DNA of 64,000 nt from Mycobacterium deserti (lineage in GTDB: Bacteria; Actinomycetota; Actinomycetes; Mycobacteriales; Mycobacteriaceae): contig NZ_JAODWD010000002.1 in assembly GCF_025345615.1 (NCBI RefSeq), forward strand, positions 310,001 through 374,000, read 5' to 3'. The notes under the pieces were generated by a model that worked only from the letters and a program-made list of their open reading frames with translations, did no database searches and was not told the DNA's origin. A program made the translations under genes and the position numbers. How positions within the stretch are numbered: position 1 is the first letter of the stretch; each line of letters begins with the position of its first letter. This document shows, piece by piece, positions 42,272-51,043 of this stretch.

Positions 42272-45129
42272 GCCAGCACCTCGCCGAGCGCCCGACGGCG
42301 ACGGACCGGGTCGCGAAATGGATCCGCCGGCTGTGCGTGCCGATCGTGTTGTTCTGGGTGGCCGTCGCCGCCCTGTCGAACGTGCTCGTCCCGCAACTTG
42401 AGGCGGTCGGCGAAGAGCAAAATGTGGCGTTGAGTTCGCCGGATTCCCCGTCGCTGCAAGCGTTTCAACGCATCGGTGAGGTGTTCGACGAGTTCGACTC
42501 CGACAGCGCGGCGATGGTGGTGCTTGAGGGTGACCAGCCGCTGGGCGCCGAGGCGCACGCCTACTACGACGAGCTGGTCAAGCGGTTCAACGAGGACACT
42601 CGACATGTCCAGCACGTGCAGGACTTCTGGGGCGACCCGCTCACCGCTGCGGGTTCGCAGAGTCCCGACGGCAAAGCCGCCTACGTCCAGGTGTTCCTCT
42701 CGGGCAATCAGGGCGAGGCGCTGTCGCTGGAGTCCGTCGACGCGCTGCGCGACATCATCGCGAAAACACCGGCCCCGCCGGGGATTCACGCATACGTCGC
42801 GGGCTCGGCGGCCCAGATCGCCGACCAGTTCGAGGTGGGCAACGAGGGCACCGTGCTGGTCACGTTGTTGACCGTCGGAGTGATCGCGGCGATGCTGCTG
42901 GTCGTCTACCGGTCGATCGTCACCATGATCCTGGCGCTCGTCACGGTGCTCATCGAGATGGCCGCCGCCCGCGGGATCGTCTCGTTCCTGGCCGATGCGG
43001 GAGTCATCGGCCTGTCGACGTACTCGACGAACATCCTCACCCTGCTGGTCATCGCCGCCGGCACCGACTACGTGATCTTCCTGCTCGGCCGCTACCACGA
43101 GATGCGCAACGAAGGCATGGACCGTGAAGCCGCCTTCTACGACACGTATCGCGGAACCTCGCACGTGATCCTCGGCTCCGGACTGACCATCGCCGGCGCG
43201 GTGTTCTGCCTGTCGTTCACCCGCCTGCCGTACTTCCAGAGTCTCGGAATCCCCTCTGCGATCGGGATGCTCGTCGCGCTGGCCGCCTCGATGACACTGG
43301 CGCCCGCAGTGCTGGTGATCGGCGGACGGTTCGGACTGCTGGATCCCCAGCGCCAGACCGCCAAGCGCGGGTGGCGGCGGATCGGGACGGCGATCGTGCG
43401 GTGGCCCGGGCCGATTCTCGTCGCGACGCTGGCGCTCGCTTTCGTCGGACTGGCCGCGCTGTCGGGTTACAAGGTGAGCTACGACGTCGGCCAGTACATG
43501 CCCGACAACGCCAAGTCGAACGTCGGATACGCCGCCGCGGAACGGCACTTCTCTAAGGCGCGCCTCAATCCCGAACTGCTGATGATCGAGAGCGACCACG
43601 ATCTGCGCAACCCGACCGACATGATTCTGTTGGAGCGGGTGGCCAAGGCCGTCTTCCACACCGACGGCATCGCGCAGGTGCAGTCGATCACCCGGCCGCT
43701 GGGCACGCCGCTGGACAACACGTCGATTCCGTTCCAGCTCAGTGCGAACAGCGCCGCTCAGATCAACAACCTGCCGTTCCAGCAGAACCGCGCGGCCGAC
43801 CTACTCACGCAAGTGGGCGAGATCGACAAGACGATCAACATCCTGCGCAATCAGTATGCGCTGCAACAGCAGTCCAGCGCGATCACCCACGAGCAGAGCC
43901 AGGCGTTCCAGGACACGGTCGCCGTGGCGCAGGATCTGCGCGACAAGATCGCCAACTTCGACGACTTCTTCCGGCCGCTGCGCAACTACTTCTATTGGGA
44001 GCCGCACTGCTACAACATCCCGATCTGCTGGGCAATACGGTCGCTGTTCGACGCCCTCGACGGCATCAACCAGTTGACCGATCAGTTGGCCAACGTGTCG
44101 GGCAGCATCGCGAAACTCGATGAGCTGCAACCGAAGCTGCTGGCGCTGATCCCGCCGCAGATCGAATCGCAGGAGACCAACCGCGATCTGACGATGACGA
44201 ACCACGCGACCACATCGGGGATCTACGACCAGACGGCGGCGGCACTGGAGAACGCGACGAAGCTGGGCGAGGCGTACAACGCGTCCGACACCGACGACTC
44301 GTTCTACCTACCGCCGGAGGCGTTCACGAACCCGGAGTTCGTCCGCGGACTGAAGCTGTTCCTGTCGCCGGACGGCAAGGCGGCGCGGATGATCGTCACG
44401 CACGACGTCGATCCGGCGACGCCGGAAGGCATCTCGCACATCGACGCGATGCGGCATTCGGCGCAGGAGGCGGTGAAGGGCACGCCGTTGGCGGGGTCGA
44501 AGATCTACATCGGCGGGACGGCGTCGACGTACAAGGACATCGCAGACATGGCGCACTACGACCTGATCATCGCCGCGATCGCGTCGATGAGCCTGATTTT
44601 GCTGATCATGATGTTCATCACGCGAAGCATTGTGGCCGCGCTGGTCATCGTCGGGACGGTGGCGTTGTCGTTGGGGGCGTCGTTCGGCCTATCGGTGTTG
44701 GTGTGGCAGCACATCGCGGGCATCGAGTTGTATTGGGTGATCTTGCCTTTGGCGGTGATCCTGCTGCTGGCGGTCGGGTCGGACTACAACCTGCTGCTGG
44801 TGTCGCGGTTCAAGGAGGAGATCCACGCCGGCATCAACACCGGCATCATCCGGTCCATGGCGGGCAGCGGGTCGGTAGTGACGGCGGCGGGCCTGGTGTT
44901 CGCGTTCACGATGGCGTCGTTCATCTTCAGCGACCTCTTGGTGCTGGGGCAGATCGGGACGACGATCGCGCTGGGTCTGCTGTTCGACACGCTGATCGTG
45001 CGATCGTTCATGACACCGTCGATGGCGGCCTTATTGGGGCGGTGGTTCTGGTGGCCGGTGGTGGTGCGCCAGCGGCCGGTGCCGCAGAAGTTCGGGGATG
45101 ATGACACACGGCAGCTGTCGCTGTTCTAG
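42268..45129 (+). CDS. MmpL-family RND transporter
   Basis: 953 residues. The RND layout is clear: helix 1 at about 25-45, periplasmic porter domain, helices 2-6 with the proton-relay GTDYVIFLLGRYHEM, then helix 7, the second periplasmic domain containing a long coiled coil (about 510-700, QNRAADLLTQVGEIDKTINI onward), and helices 8-12 with GSDYNLLLVSRFKEE. The Asp-Tyr pairs are the conserved proton relay. Size and coiled coil place it near MmpL4/MmpL5, which export mycobactin-type siderophores and drugs, rather than MmpL3. It is paired with mmpS and probably controlled by the upstream TetR. Confidence 0.93.
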   Translation: MSQHLAERPTATDRVAKWIRRLCVPIVLFWVAVAALSNVLVPQLEAVGEEQNVALSSPDSPSLQAFQRIGEVFDEFDSDSAAMVVLEGDQPLGAEAHAYYDELVKRFNEDTRHVQHVQDFWGDPLTAAGSQSPDGKAAYVQVFLSGNQGEALSLESVDALRDIIAKTPAPPGIHAYVAGSAAQIADQFEVGNEGTVLVTLLTVGVIAAMLLVVYRSIVTMILALVTVLIEMAAARGIVSFLADAGVIGLSTYSTNILTLLVIAAGTDYVIFLLGRYHEMRNEGMDREAAFYDTYRGTSHVILGSGLTIAGAVFCLSFTRLPYFQSLGIPSAIGMLVALAASMTLAPAVLVIGGRFGLLDPQRQTAKRGWRRIGTAIVRWPGPILVATLALAFVGLAALSGYKVSYDVGQYMPDNAKSNVGYAAAERHFSKARLNPELLMIESDHDLRNPTDMILLERVAKAVFHTDGIAQVQSITRPLGTPLDNTSIPFQLSANSAAQINNLPFQQNRAADLLTQVGEIDKTINILRNQYALQQQSSAITHEQSQAFQDTVAVAQDLRDKIANFDDFFRPLRNYFYWEPHCYNIPICWAIRSLFDALDGINQLTDQLANVSGSIAKLDELQPKLLALIPPQIESQETNRDLTMTNHATTSGIYDQTAAALENATKLGEAYNASDTDDSFYLPPEAFTNPEFVRGLKLFLSPDGKAARMIVTHDVDPATPEGISHIDAMRHSAQEAVKGTPLAGSKIYIGGTASTYKDIADMAHYDLIIAAIASMSLILLIMMFITRSIVAALVIVGTVALSLGASFGLSVLVWQHIAGIELYWVILPLAVILLLAVGSDYNLLLVSRFKEEIHAGINTGIIRSMAGSGSVVTAAGLVFAFTMASFIFSDLLVLGQIGTTIALGLLFDTLIVRSFMTPSMAALLGRWFWWPVVVRQRPVPQKFGDDDTRQLSLF

Positions 45130-45366
45130 GCGCGATAAGTGAGCTCGTGGATGTGACCGGTGCTCCACGCGGTGGCGTCTCCTCCGGCGGAACCTTGCTT
45201 TCCGGATAGCGAACTCTGTCCTCGGCCGAGCGGAATCTGGCTCCCAGGCGATTAGAGAAATCTCGCCTGAACACGAGGATTGCTTTCATCACCGTCACGA
45301 CGCACGACGATCACCCACTCGACATCGACGCGGCCCACCGGGCTGCCGAAGCCACAGGAGAACACC

Positions 45367-45810
45367 ATGACCACCGTTGACAACCGCCAAAACCGCCGAC
45401 GCGCCACCAAAGCCGCCGTCACCACGATGCTCGTCGCCACCGCGGCGGCAATCGCCGCTGCACTCGGCGCAGGTGCCGCCCACGCTGCTGAACCGACCAC
45501 CTATGTTCAGGTCGTCTACTCGCCGGCGACCGGCGCCTACGGGGAGGCCACCGGCTCCGCCAGCCCAGCCGATCTGTACAACATCGCGATGACGCAATGC
45601 CAGAACCGCGGCGGCGGCACCGACTGCCGCCTGCTCCACACCTCCGTCAACAGTTGCGCCGCTCTTGCGGTTCAGATCAAAAGCCCTGACGTATTCCGCG
45701 TTGGCGACGCCCCCACGCGCGTGCAGGCAGACTTCCGGGCTCTGCGCTCCGTTCCTAGCAGCTACATCCTCATGTCCCGCTGCTCCACCGGAGACGAGGG
45801 GATTGGATAA
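45367..45810 (+). CDS. Secreted DUF4189-family protein
   Basis: 147 residues from ATG 45367; the frame extends to 45280 but a Sec signal (about 18-45, ending AGAAHAAEP) fits the shorter start. The mature domain, VVYSPATGAYGEATGSAS then AMTQCQNRGGGTDC and NSCAALAV, matches the DUF4189 pattern with paired cysteines. It is a small exported, disulfide-stabilised protein of unknown role, common in mycobacteria. Stands alone with about 235 bp upstream. Confidence 0.82.
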   Translation: MTTVDNRQNRRRATKAAVTTMLVATAAAIAAALGAGAAHAAEPTTYVQVVYSPATGAYGEATGSASPADLYNIAMTQCQNRGGGTDCRLLHTSVNSCAALAVQIKSPDVFRVGDAPTRVQADFRALRSVPSSYILMSRCSTGDEGIG

Positions 45811-45909
45811 CCGCGGTCCGCAACGCTGACTGGCAAAGCGGTCAGCTCACGCGGCGCGCTGATATTCGATCGGAATGCGGGGGGTTGCGGCCCGTCGAGA
45901 CATCGTCAC

Positions 45910-46252
45910 TCGAAGGCGTTCGACGCCGCATGTACGAGCCCGACGCGTTGCTGGCGCCGGTCAAGGAAATTCCGCCCATCCGGCCAGCACGGCGGGCGGA
46001 GTGGCGGCCAAGCCGACGGCGATGAGTCGGCGCGCGCCGACGACGTCCTTGAAGACGACGTCGAAGACCGCTGAGGTCATCCAGGTGCCGATCGGAATGG
46101 TGATCAACAGTGGATGAACCGGGTGACCGAGCCACGACCCGCGCAGCGCCCGCGCCAGACGACCACGGCCGACCAGCCGGCCGGCGAGACGAGACGCAGC
46201 GCCTGCCGACGCGTCAAGGACACGAAGACGCTCAAAGCTATTGAGGACGCGG
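45910..46252 (-). pseudogene. Decayed DUF2231 membrane protein gene
   Basis: Minus-strand translation gives the DUF2231 signature SWLGHPVHPLLITIPIGTW, then an AVFDVVF helix and RRLIAVGLAATPPAVLAGWAEF. The frame then hits TGA. The next piece of the family, RVGLVHAASNA, appears in a different frame (about 45916-45948), so at least one frameshift has occurred, and no ATG, GTG or TTG precedes the first piece. The gene is therefore nonfunctional. It occupies most of the otherwise empty 650-bp interval before the STAS/HATPase gene; nothing else was recognised there. Confidence 0.7.
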
Positions 46253-46462
46253 CAGATTCATGACGGGATCTACCCCGTCGGGACTTCCCCAACCCGGTGA
46301 TCTTGAAAAGCATTGCCCGATCTTGACTTTCGCGTTCGGCGAAAGCATCGCCCCGTTACTTTAGGCACACTGGTGTCACGGGTGGTCGGCGGCATATTGC
46401 CGCGAAGCGAGCACCCGCGGGCCGTCCGCCGGTGTTGTCACACGAAGGATGGTGGACGGGCA

Positions 46463-47203
46463 ATGACAGCACGGCCGAGGATTCTCGTGCGCGAGGCCGC
46501 GCGCGACGGGATCAGCGTCCTCATCGTCGACGGAGTGCTCGACAGCAGCACCTACCTCGCTCTGCGGGACCGCATCGTCAAGGCGGCACTGGATGGCCCT
46601 CCGGCCGTAGTGGTGAACGTCAGTGCGCTACGAACGCCGACTGCGTCGGCATACGCGGTGTTCAGCAGTGCACGGTGGCAGGTCAGCCGCTGGCCCGACG
46701 TTCCGGTGCTCCTCGTGTGTGGGCATGCGACCGGTCGTGACGCACTGCGCCGCCAGGGGATAACACGCTACGTCCCGGTTTACGGCAGCCTCGACGCGGC
46801 CCTAGCTGCTTTGGATGGCATCGACGGCCGACTGCGGCAACGGCGGTGCGCAGAGTTGGCGCCCGGCCGCGAAGGCGTGAAGCATGCCCGTGAGCTGATC
46901 ACCGAGTGGCTGTGGGATTGGGGCTACGCGAGCAAGATCAAAATAGCCAACGCCATAGCCACCGAACTTGTGGACAACGTCCGCGCCCACACCGACAGCG
47001 GCGTGGCGGAGCTGCGCGTCGAATCGCGCGGGTCCGAGGTGACCATCGCGGTGTCGGACCGCAGCGCTCGCTTGGCGACCCGAATCGAGAGCGCGTACGG
47101 CACGTTCCGGTTGTCCGGTCTGCACCTGGTGGCTGCTCTCGCCGACGCGTGGGGGTGCACGCCAAGCAGCAGTGGCAAAACCGTATGGGCAACTATTGCC
47201 TGA
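46463..47203 (+). CDS. STAS-HATPase fusion (anti-anti-sigma plus anti-sigma kinase-like protein)
   Basis: 246 residues from ATG 46463. Residues 1-115 read as a STAS fold (VLIVDGVLDSSTYLALRDRI, AVVVNVSALRTPTASAYAVF). Residues 135-246 match an RsbW-like HATPase: the N-box is KIANAIATELVDNVRAHTDSG with the essential Asn, followed by EVTIAVSDRSARLA and a G-rich LSGLHLVAALADAWG ending in KTVWATI. Partner-switching normally splits these roles between two proteins; here they are fused. A regulator of a SigF-type stress sigma factor is inferred. No phosphatase or sigma gene is adjacent. Confidence 0.83.
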   Translation: MTARPRILVREAARDGISVLIVDGVLDSSTYLALRDRIVKAALDGPPAVVVNVSALRTPTASAYAVFSSARWQVSRWPDVPVLLVCGHATGRDALRRQGITRYVPVYGSLDAALAALDGIDGRLRQRRCAELAPGREGVKHARELITEWLWDWGYASKIKIANAIATELVDNVRAHTDSGVAELRVESRGSEVTIAVSDRSARLATRIESAYGTFRLSGLHLVAALADAWGCTPSSSGKTVWATIA

Positions 47204-47248
47204 TCACTGACGGACCTTGCGTCGGCATCGCTAGGCGTTCGCGACGGT

Positions 47249-47794
47249 TCAGGCGTGGACGATCGGCCAGAAGAGGTCGAACAGGCGCGATTCCCATCCC
47301 GCCGCGACGCGCCCCGTGCGGGCGCGCTCGGCGATATGCGCACCGACGATGGCGTCGACGAGTGTCGCGCCGTCGAGATCGGCACGGAATGATCCATCGG
47401 CCTTCGCGGCGGCGATCACTGATTCCAGTTCGGCCCGCTGGCGGGCGAGGATGCGGCGGAAGAGTTTGGTGAAGTCGGGGTCGTCGTCGGTGAGCAGGGC
47501 GGCCAGGCCGCCGAAGCCGATGCCGGCGTCGATGGCCTTGACGGCCTCTTGGATCAGCCACCGCAGTCGGTCTTCCGGTTGGGCGTCGACCGCGAGCGGT
47601 TCGGGAGTGGTGAGTCGCGATAGCGCGGCGGACAGCATGTCGCGGCGGTCGCGGTACCGGCGGTAGATGGTGGTCTTGGCGATGCCCGAGCGCGCCGTCA
47701 CAGCCTCGACCGTCACCGCTTTGGGGCCCTTGGCGCGCAGCAGCGCCAAGGTGGCGTCGGCAATGCCGTCGTCGACGTCGGAACGCTGCGCCAT
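47249..47794 (-). CDS. TetR-family transcriptional regulator
   Basis: 181 residues with an AAGGAGAG Shine-Dalgarno 3 nt before ATG 47794. The HTH is VEAVTARSGIAKTTIYRRYR at about 29-48, and the C-terminal half (FGGLAALLTDDDPDFTKLF) is the TetR_C_16-like type. The intergenic space to the divergent membrane protein contains a conspicuous double palindrome, so this regulator almost certainly binds there and represses both directions. Confidence 0.9.
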   Translation of the reverse strand: MAQRSDVDDGIADATLALLRAKGPKAVTVEAVTARSGIAKTTIYRRYRDRRDMLSAALSRLTTPEPLAVDAQPEDRLRWLIQEAVKAIDAGIGFGGLAALLTDDDPDFTKLFRRILARQRAELESVIAAAKADGSFRADLDGATLVDAIVGAHIAERARTGRVAAGWESRLFDLFWPIVHA

Positions 47795-47834
47795 CGACTC
47801 TCCTTCGTCACCGGGAATACGGGCGACCTCCGAA

Positions 47835-47872
47835 ACGCTACACTATGCGTAGCGCTACGATACGCGTAGCGT
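47835..47872. promoter_or_regulatory. Double-dyad TetR operator
   Basis: Two 19-bp palindromes overlap by 2 bp: CGCTAC-N7-GTAGCG (47836-47854) and CGCTACG-N5-CGTAGCG (47853-47871). Their centres are 17 bp apart, suiting two repressor dimers on nearly adjacent faces. The element lies between divergent starts at 47794 and 47896. Confidence 0.75.
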
Positions 47873-47895
47873 TTTGGTGTTGGAGGGTGATTTTC

Positions 47896-48276
47896 GTGGT
47901 GAAGGCGTTGCGCAAGGTGTCTGCGACGGAGGTGGCGTATGTGTGCTTCCTGTTGACGTTCGTTGCGCTCGGGACGTTCGTGTATGCGTTGGCCGCCAGG
48001 AGCGCGGCGGTGTGGGTCCTCGGCGCCGGCTTCATCGTGTTGATGGTCGCGATGGTTGCGGGGTTCCGTATCGGCGCGCGTAAGCGGGCGGCGTCCAACG
48101 ACAGCGGCATCGAGATCGAGGGCGCGAACGTCTGGGCGCGGCCGCTGCGGCGTGAGCAGATCGACCGGTATCTGCAGAGCTACCGGGGCATCAGCGAATC
48201 CCACGAGCACCTACTGCAGGCCGTCGCCACTCCCCTCGGCGAACCGTCGAAGACCATGGAGCGACAGGCGGCCTGA
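47896..48276 (+). CDS. Small membrane protein under TetR control
   Basis: 126 residues from GTG 47896 (GGAGGG 8 nt upstream; GTG 47899 is equally possible). Two hydrophobic helices (about 12-32 and 37-56) are followed by a charged cytosolic tail with [25 protein letters not shown] sequence (shown in part). I do not recognise a named family. The palindromic operator just upstream makes it the evident target of the divergent TetR; such pairs often respond to membrane-active compounds, which is inference. Confidence 0.72.
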   Translation: MVKALRKVSATEVAYVCFLLTFVALGTFVYALAARSAAVWVLGAGFIVLMVAMVAGFRIGARKRAASNDSGIEIEGANVWARPLRREQIDRYLQSYRGISESHEHLLQAVATPLGEPSKTMERQAA

Positions 48277-48349
48277 TCATGGCTGCGCTGGTCACGGGCC
48301 GCGCTCGATTACTTGTTTGCACTCGCGAGCCAATACCATCGCTGAAGCT

Positions 48350-49972
48350 ATGACCGACAATGCCCTGGCCGCTGCACCTGTGGGAACCCCGCCACCTGGC
48401 CTAATCTCCACCGAGGCGGAACGCCGTCGAACCTTCGCCGTGATCAGCCACCCCGACGCGGGCAAGTCCACGTTGACCGAGGCGTTGGCGTTGCACGCCC
48501 GGGCGATCACCGAGGCCGGCGCGGTGCACGGCAAGGCGGGCCGTCGGTCGACGGTGTCGGACTGGATGGAGATGGAGAAGGCCAGGGGCATCTCGATCAC
48601 GTCGACGGCGTTGCAGTTCCCGTACCGCACGGCCGTCATCAATTTGCTCGACACTCCCGGCCACGCAGACTTCTCCGAGGACACCTACCGGGTGCTCACG
48701 GCCGTCGACTCGGCGGTGATGCTCATCGACGCTGCGAAAGGCCTTGAGCCGCAGACACTGAAGCTGTTTCAGGTGTGCAAGCACCGTGGGATTCCGATCA
48801 TCACGGTGATCAACAAGTGGGACCGGCCGGGGCGCCACGCCCTGGAGCTGATGGACGAGATCCAGTCGCGGATCGGGTTGCGGCCCACTCCCCTGACGTG
48901 GCCGGTGGGAATCGCCGGGGACTTCAAAGGGGTGCTCGACCGCCGCACCGGAACCTTCATCAAATTCACTCGGACCGCGGGCGGTGCCACCGCGGCGCCC
49001 GAGGAGCACATCGCGGCGGCTTCTGCCCATGATGTGGCCGGCGACGATTGGGATACCGCTGTCGAGGAGTCCGAGCTGTTGTCCGCGGACGGCTCGGATT
49101 ATGACCGTGAGGATTTCTTCGGCGGTGTGTCGACGCCGACGCTGTTCACGTCGGCGGCCTTGAACTTCGGGGTGAATCAGCTTCTCGATGTGCTCGTCGA
49201 ATTGGCGCCGTCGCCGGGTGGAGCGGTGGATGTCGACGGGGTTCGGCGTGTGGTCGAATCGCCGTTCAGCGCTTTCGTTTTCAAGGTGCAGGCGGGGATG
49301 GACTCGGCGCATCGTGATCGGATCGCTTATGCGCGGGTGGTGTCGGGGACGTTCGAGCGCGGGGACGTGTTGACCCATGCGGCGACTGGGAAGCCGTTTG
49401 TCACGAAGTATGCGCAGTCGGTGTTCGGTCAGCAGCGGGCGACGTTGGACACGGCGTGGCCGGGTGATGTGATCGGGTTGGCGAACGCGGCGGCACTGCG
49501 ACCGGGTGACACGTTGTATCGCGATGTGCCGGTGAAGTATCCGCCGATCCCGAGCTTCTCCCCCGAGCATTTCGCGGTGGCCCGGAATGTGAATCCGAGT
49601 AAGCACAAGCAGTTTCGGCGCGGGATCGAGCAGCTGGAGCAGGAGGGTGTGGTCCAGGTGTTGCGGTCGGACAGGCGCGGCGAGCAGGCGCCGGTGCTGG
49701 CCGCGGTCGGGCCGATGCAGTTTGAGGTGGCGACCCACCGGATGGCCACGGAGATCGGCGCGCCGATCTCGTTGGAGTCACTGCCGTACCAGGTCGCGCG
49801 GATCGTGGACCCTGCAGACGCCGAGTTCATGAACAAGCAGGTGTCATCGGAAGTCCTAACGCGCAGCGACGGCGTCATGCTCGTGCTGTTCTCCACCCCG
49901 TGGCGGTTGGAAGGCTTCCAACGGGACAACCCCGATGTGAAGCTTGGGTCGTTGGTGGCGGCCGAGGATTAA
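48350..49972 (+). CDS. prfC: Peptide chain release factor 3 (RF3)
   Basis: 540 residues from ATG 48350. It is a translational GTPase: G1 [14 protein letters not shown], switch I region [16 protein letters not shown]3 [15 protein letters not shown]4 [17 protein letters not shown]. The RF3-specific domain II/III signatures [20 protein letters not shown] and EGVVQVL separate it from EF-G. RF3 recycles RF1 and RF2 after termination and contributes to quality control. TACCAT 10 nt upstream of the ATG may be a -10 giving a very short leader. Preceded by the TetR-controlled membrane gene; no operon partner. Confidence 0.94.
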   Translation: MTDNALAAAPVGTPPPGLISTEAERRRTFAVISHPDAGKSTLTEALALHARAITEAGAVHGKAGRRSTVSDWMEMEKARGISITSTALQFPYRTAVINLLDTPGHADFSEDTYRVLTAVDSAVMLIDAAKGLEPQTLKLFQVCKHRGIPIITVINKWDRPGRHALELMDEIQSRIGLRPTPLTWPVGIAGDFKGVLDRRTGTFIKFTRTAGGATAAPEEHIAAASAHDVAGDDWDTAVEESELLSADGSDYDREDFFGGVSTPTLFTSAALNFGVNQLLDVLVELAPSPGGAVDVDGVRRVVESPFSAFVFKVQAGMDSAHRDRIAYARVVSGTFERGDVLTHAATGKPFVTKYAQSVFGQQRATLDTAWPGDVIGLANAAALRPGDTLYRDVPVKYPPIPSFSPEHFAVARNVNPSKHKQFRRGIEQLEQEGVVQVLRSDRRGEQAPVLAAVGPMQFEVATHRMATEIGAPISLESLPYQVARIVDPADAEFMNKQVSSEVLTRSDGVMLVLFSTPWRLEGFQRDNPDVKLGSLVAAED

Positions 49973-50222
49973 GGGTCGGCGACGCGATATAGCTTGGCAT
50001 GCAATGCAACTGGCAACCATCGTCGCGCCGGGCTGGGCAACAGCGGTAGCGGTAGCTTCGGTGCCTGCAGTTCGTAGCGATGCATCGCTCAGCCTCGACC
50101 TGCAGTACTCGTCATCATGGGCACGATGGCGTTGGCGCGGGTAGGTCGTTTCAGCGCACCGACAACTCGAGCCTTCGCCGGACCACCTGTCGTCCCGAGG
50201 GTGTCAGCGCATGTTGACGGGC

Positions 50223-50597
50223 CTATGACGGGGGGGCGACGTTCACGTACTCGTCGCGCGAGAGAACGAGCGTGTTTGTGGGCGAGGAGATATCGACGTA
50301 ATTATGGCCTGGGCCGTCGGTGTTTTTTATCACCGTCAGGTCGTCCACGATTTCGACCGCTTTGGTGCGGTCCAGCCGCCAGACGACACGATCTTCGCCC
50401 ATTTCGATATCGGCTGCGCCGGCGTGCATAACGAACTCATGCATCATTCCGCCGTGCTCCAGCCGCGACGACCCAAGCCGCACGGCGTCGTTCAGCGCAT
50501 CCGTGAAGGTGGCCACCCCCGCACCGTCCATGGCCAACAACACCACGTCGTCACCCCACATAAAATCGGGGAGGAGTTCTACGCGGATTATGTTCAT
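50223..50597 (-). CDS. Imm32-like immunity protein candidate
   Basis: 124 residues; ATG 50597 with GGAG 4 nt before it. The composition and order of conserved-looking blocks (GDDVVLLAMDGAGVATF, SSRLEHGGMMHEF, DRVVWRLDRTKAVEI, GHNYVDISS, TLVLSRDEYV) resemble the Imm32 immunity family as I remember it; I could not verify this. No signal peptide, as expected for a cytosolic antitoxin. It lies divergent from, and 149 bp away from, a type VII substrate/toxin operon, supporting an immunity role. If not Imm32, it is an unknown acidic alpha/beta protein. Confidence 0.6.
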   Translation of the reverse strand: MNIIRVELLPDFMWGDDVVLLAMDGAGVATFTDALNDAVRLGSSRLEHGGMMHEFVMHAGAADIEMGEDRVVWRLDRTKAVEIVDDLTVIKNTDGPGHNYVDISSPTNTLVLSRDEYVNVAPPS

Positions 50598-50733
50598 GCG
50601 ACTCCAGGTACACGGGCGTTGGCGATGCTGCCACGGTATCGACGAACTGTATCAACAACGGCGGACATGACGCCGACTGCTTTATCGGCCCTCACCCAAA
50701 AAACTGCCGCGCAGCTACCGGGGAGCCCCTACC

Positions 50734-50739
50734 TATACT
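50734..50739 (+). promoter_or_regulatory. -10 box for leaderless toxin operon transcript
   Basis: TATACT, near-consensus, ends 7 nt before GTG 50747. This is the strongest of the leaderless-type promoters in the window. Confidence 0.6.
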
Positions 50740-50746
50740 TGCGAGG

Positions 50747-51043
50747 GTGGAGGCACCGGTCAAGCTTGATGCCGTTGGTTTGGAGTGGTTAGCCGCGACG
50801 TGCACGTGTTTGGCGGCTGAGATGACCGACACCGCTCCAGCGTCGACGGCTGGCCCGGCGTATCAGGCCACGTCGAGAACCGTGGCCATTGTTCATGCCG
50901 ACGTCGTGGCGACTCGCGCACTCCTTCGTGACCGAATGATCTCCACCGCTGCCAAACTCACAGCATCAGCGGACTACTACGTTGCCGCTGACGGTAGCTC
51001 AGCGGGAGAGATCTCAGCGGTTGGTAAAACCCTAGAGGCGTAG
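50747..51043 (+). CDS. EspC-like type VII secretion target (WXG100-related partner)
   Basis: 98 residues from GTG 50747. An all-helical small protein of the DUF2580/EspC type: KLDAVGLEWLAATCTCLAAE forms helix 1, a Pro/Gly turn follows, and the second long helix ends with a type VII export signal YxxxD (Tyr78-VAA-Asp82) near the C-terminus. It would form a helical heterodimer with the N-terminal domain of the next gene product and guide it to an ESX machine. The next gene starts immediately after its stop (51044). Confidence 0.75.
   Translation: MEAPVKLDAVGLEWLAATCTCLAAEMTDTAPASTAGPAYQATSRTVAIVHADVVATRALLRDRMISTAAKLTASADYYVAADGSSAGEISAVGKTLEA

Noticed and set aside
42247..43659. 470-codon minus-strand frame within mmpL
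   Set aside because: Antisense shadow; mmpL has full RND motifs.
48401..49738. 445-codon minus-strand frame within prfC
   Set aside because: Antisense shadow of a clear translational GTPase.
50076..50089. 14-bp palindrome AGCGATGCATCGCT between prfC and the immunity candidate
   Set aside because: Short, isolated, no gene start nearby; could be chance in G+C-rich DNA, so not called as an operator.
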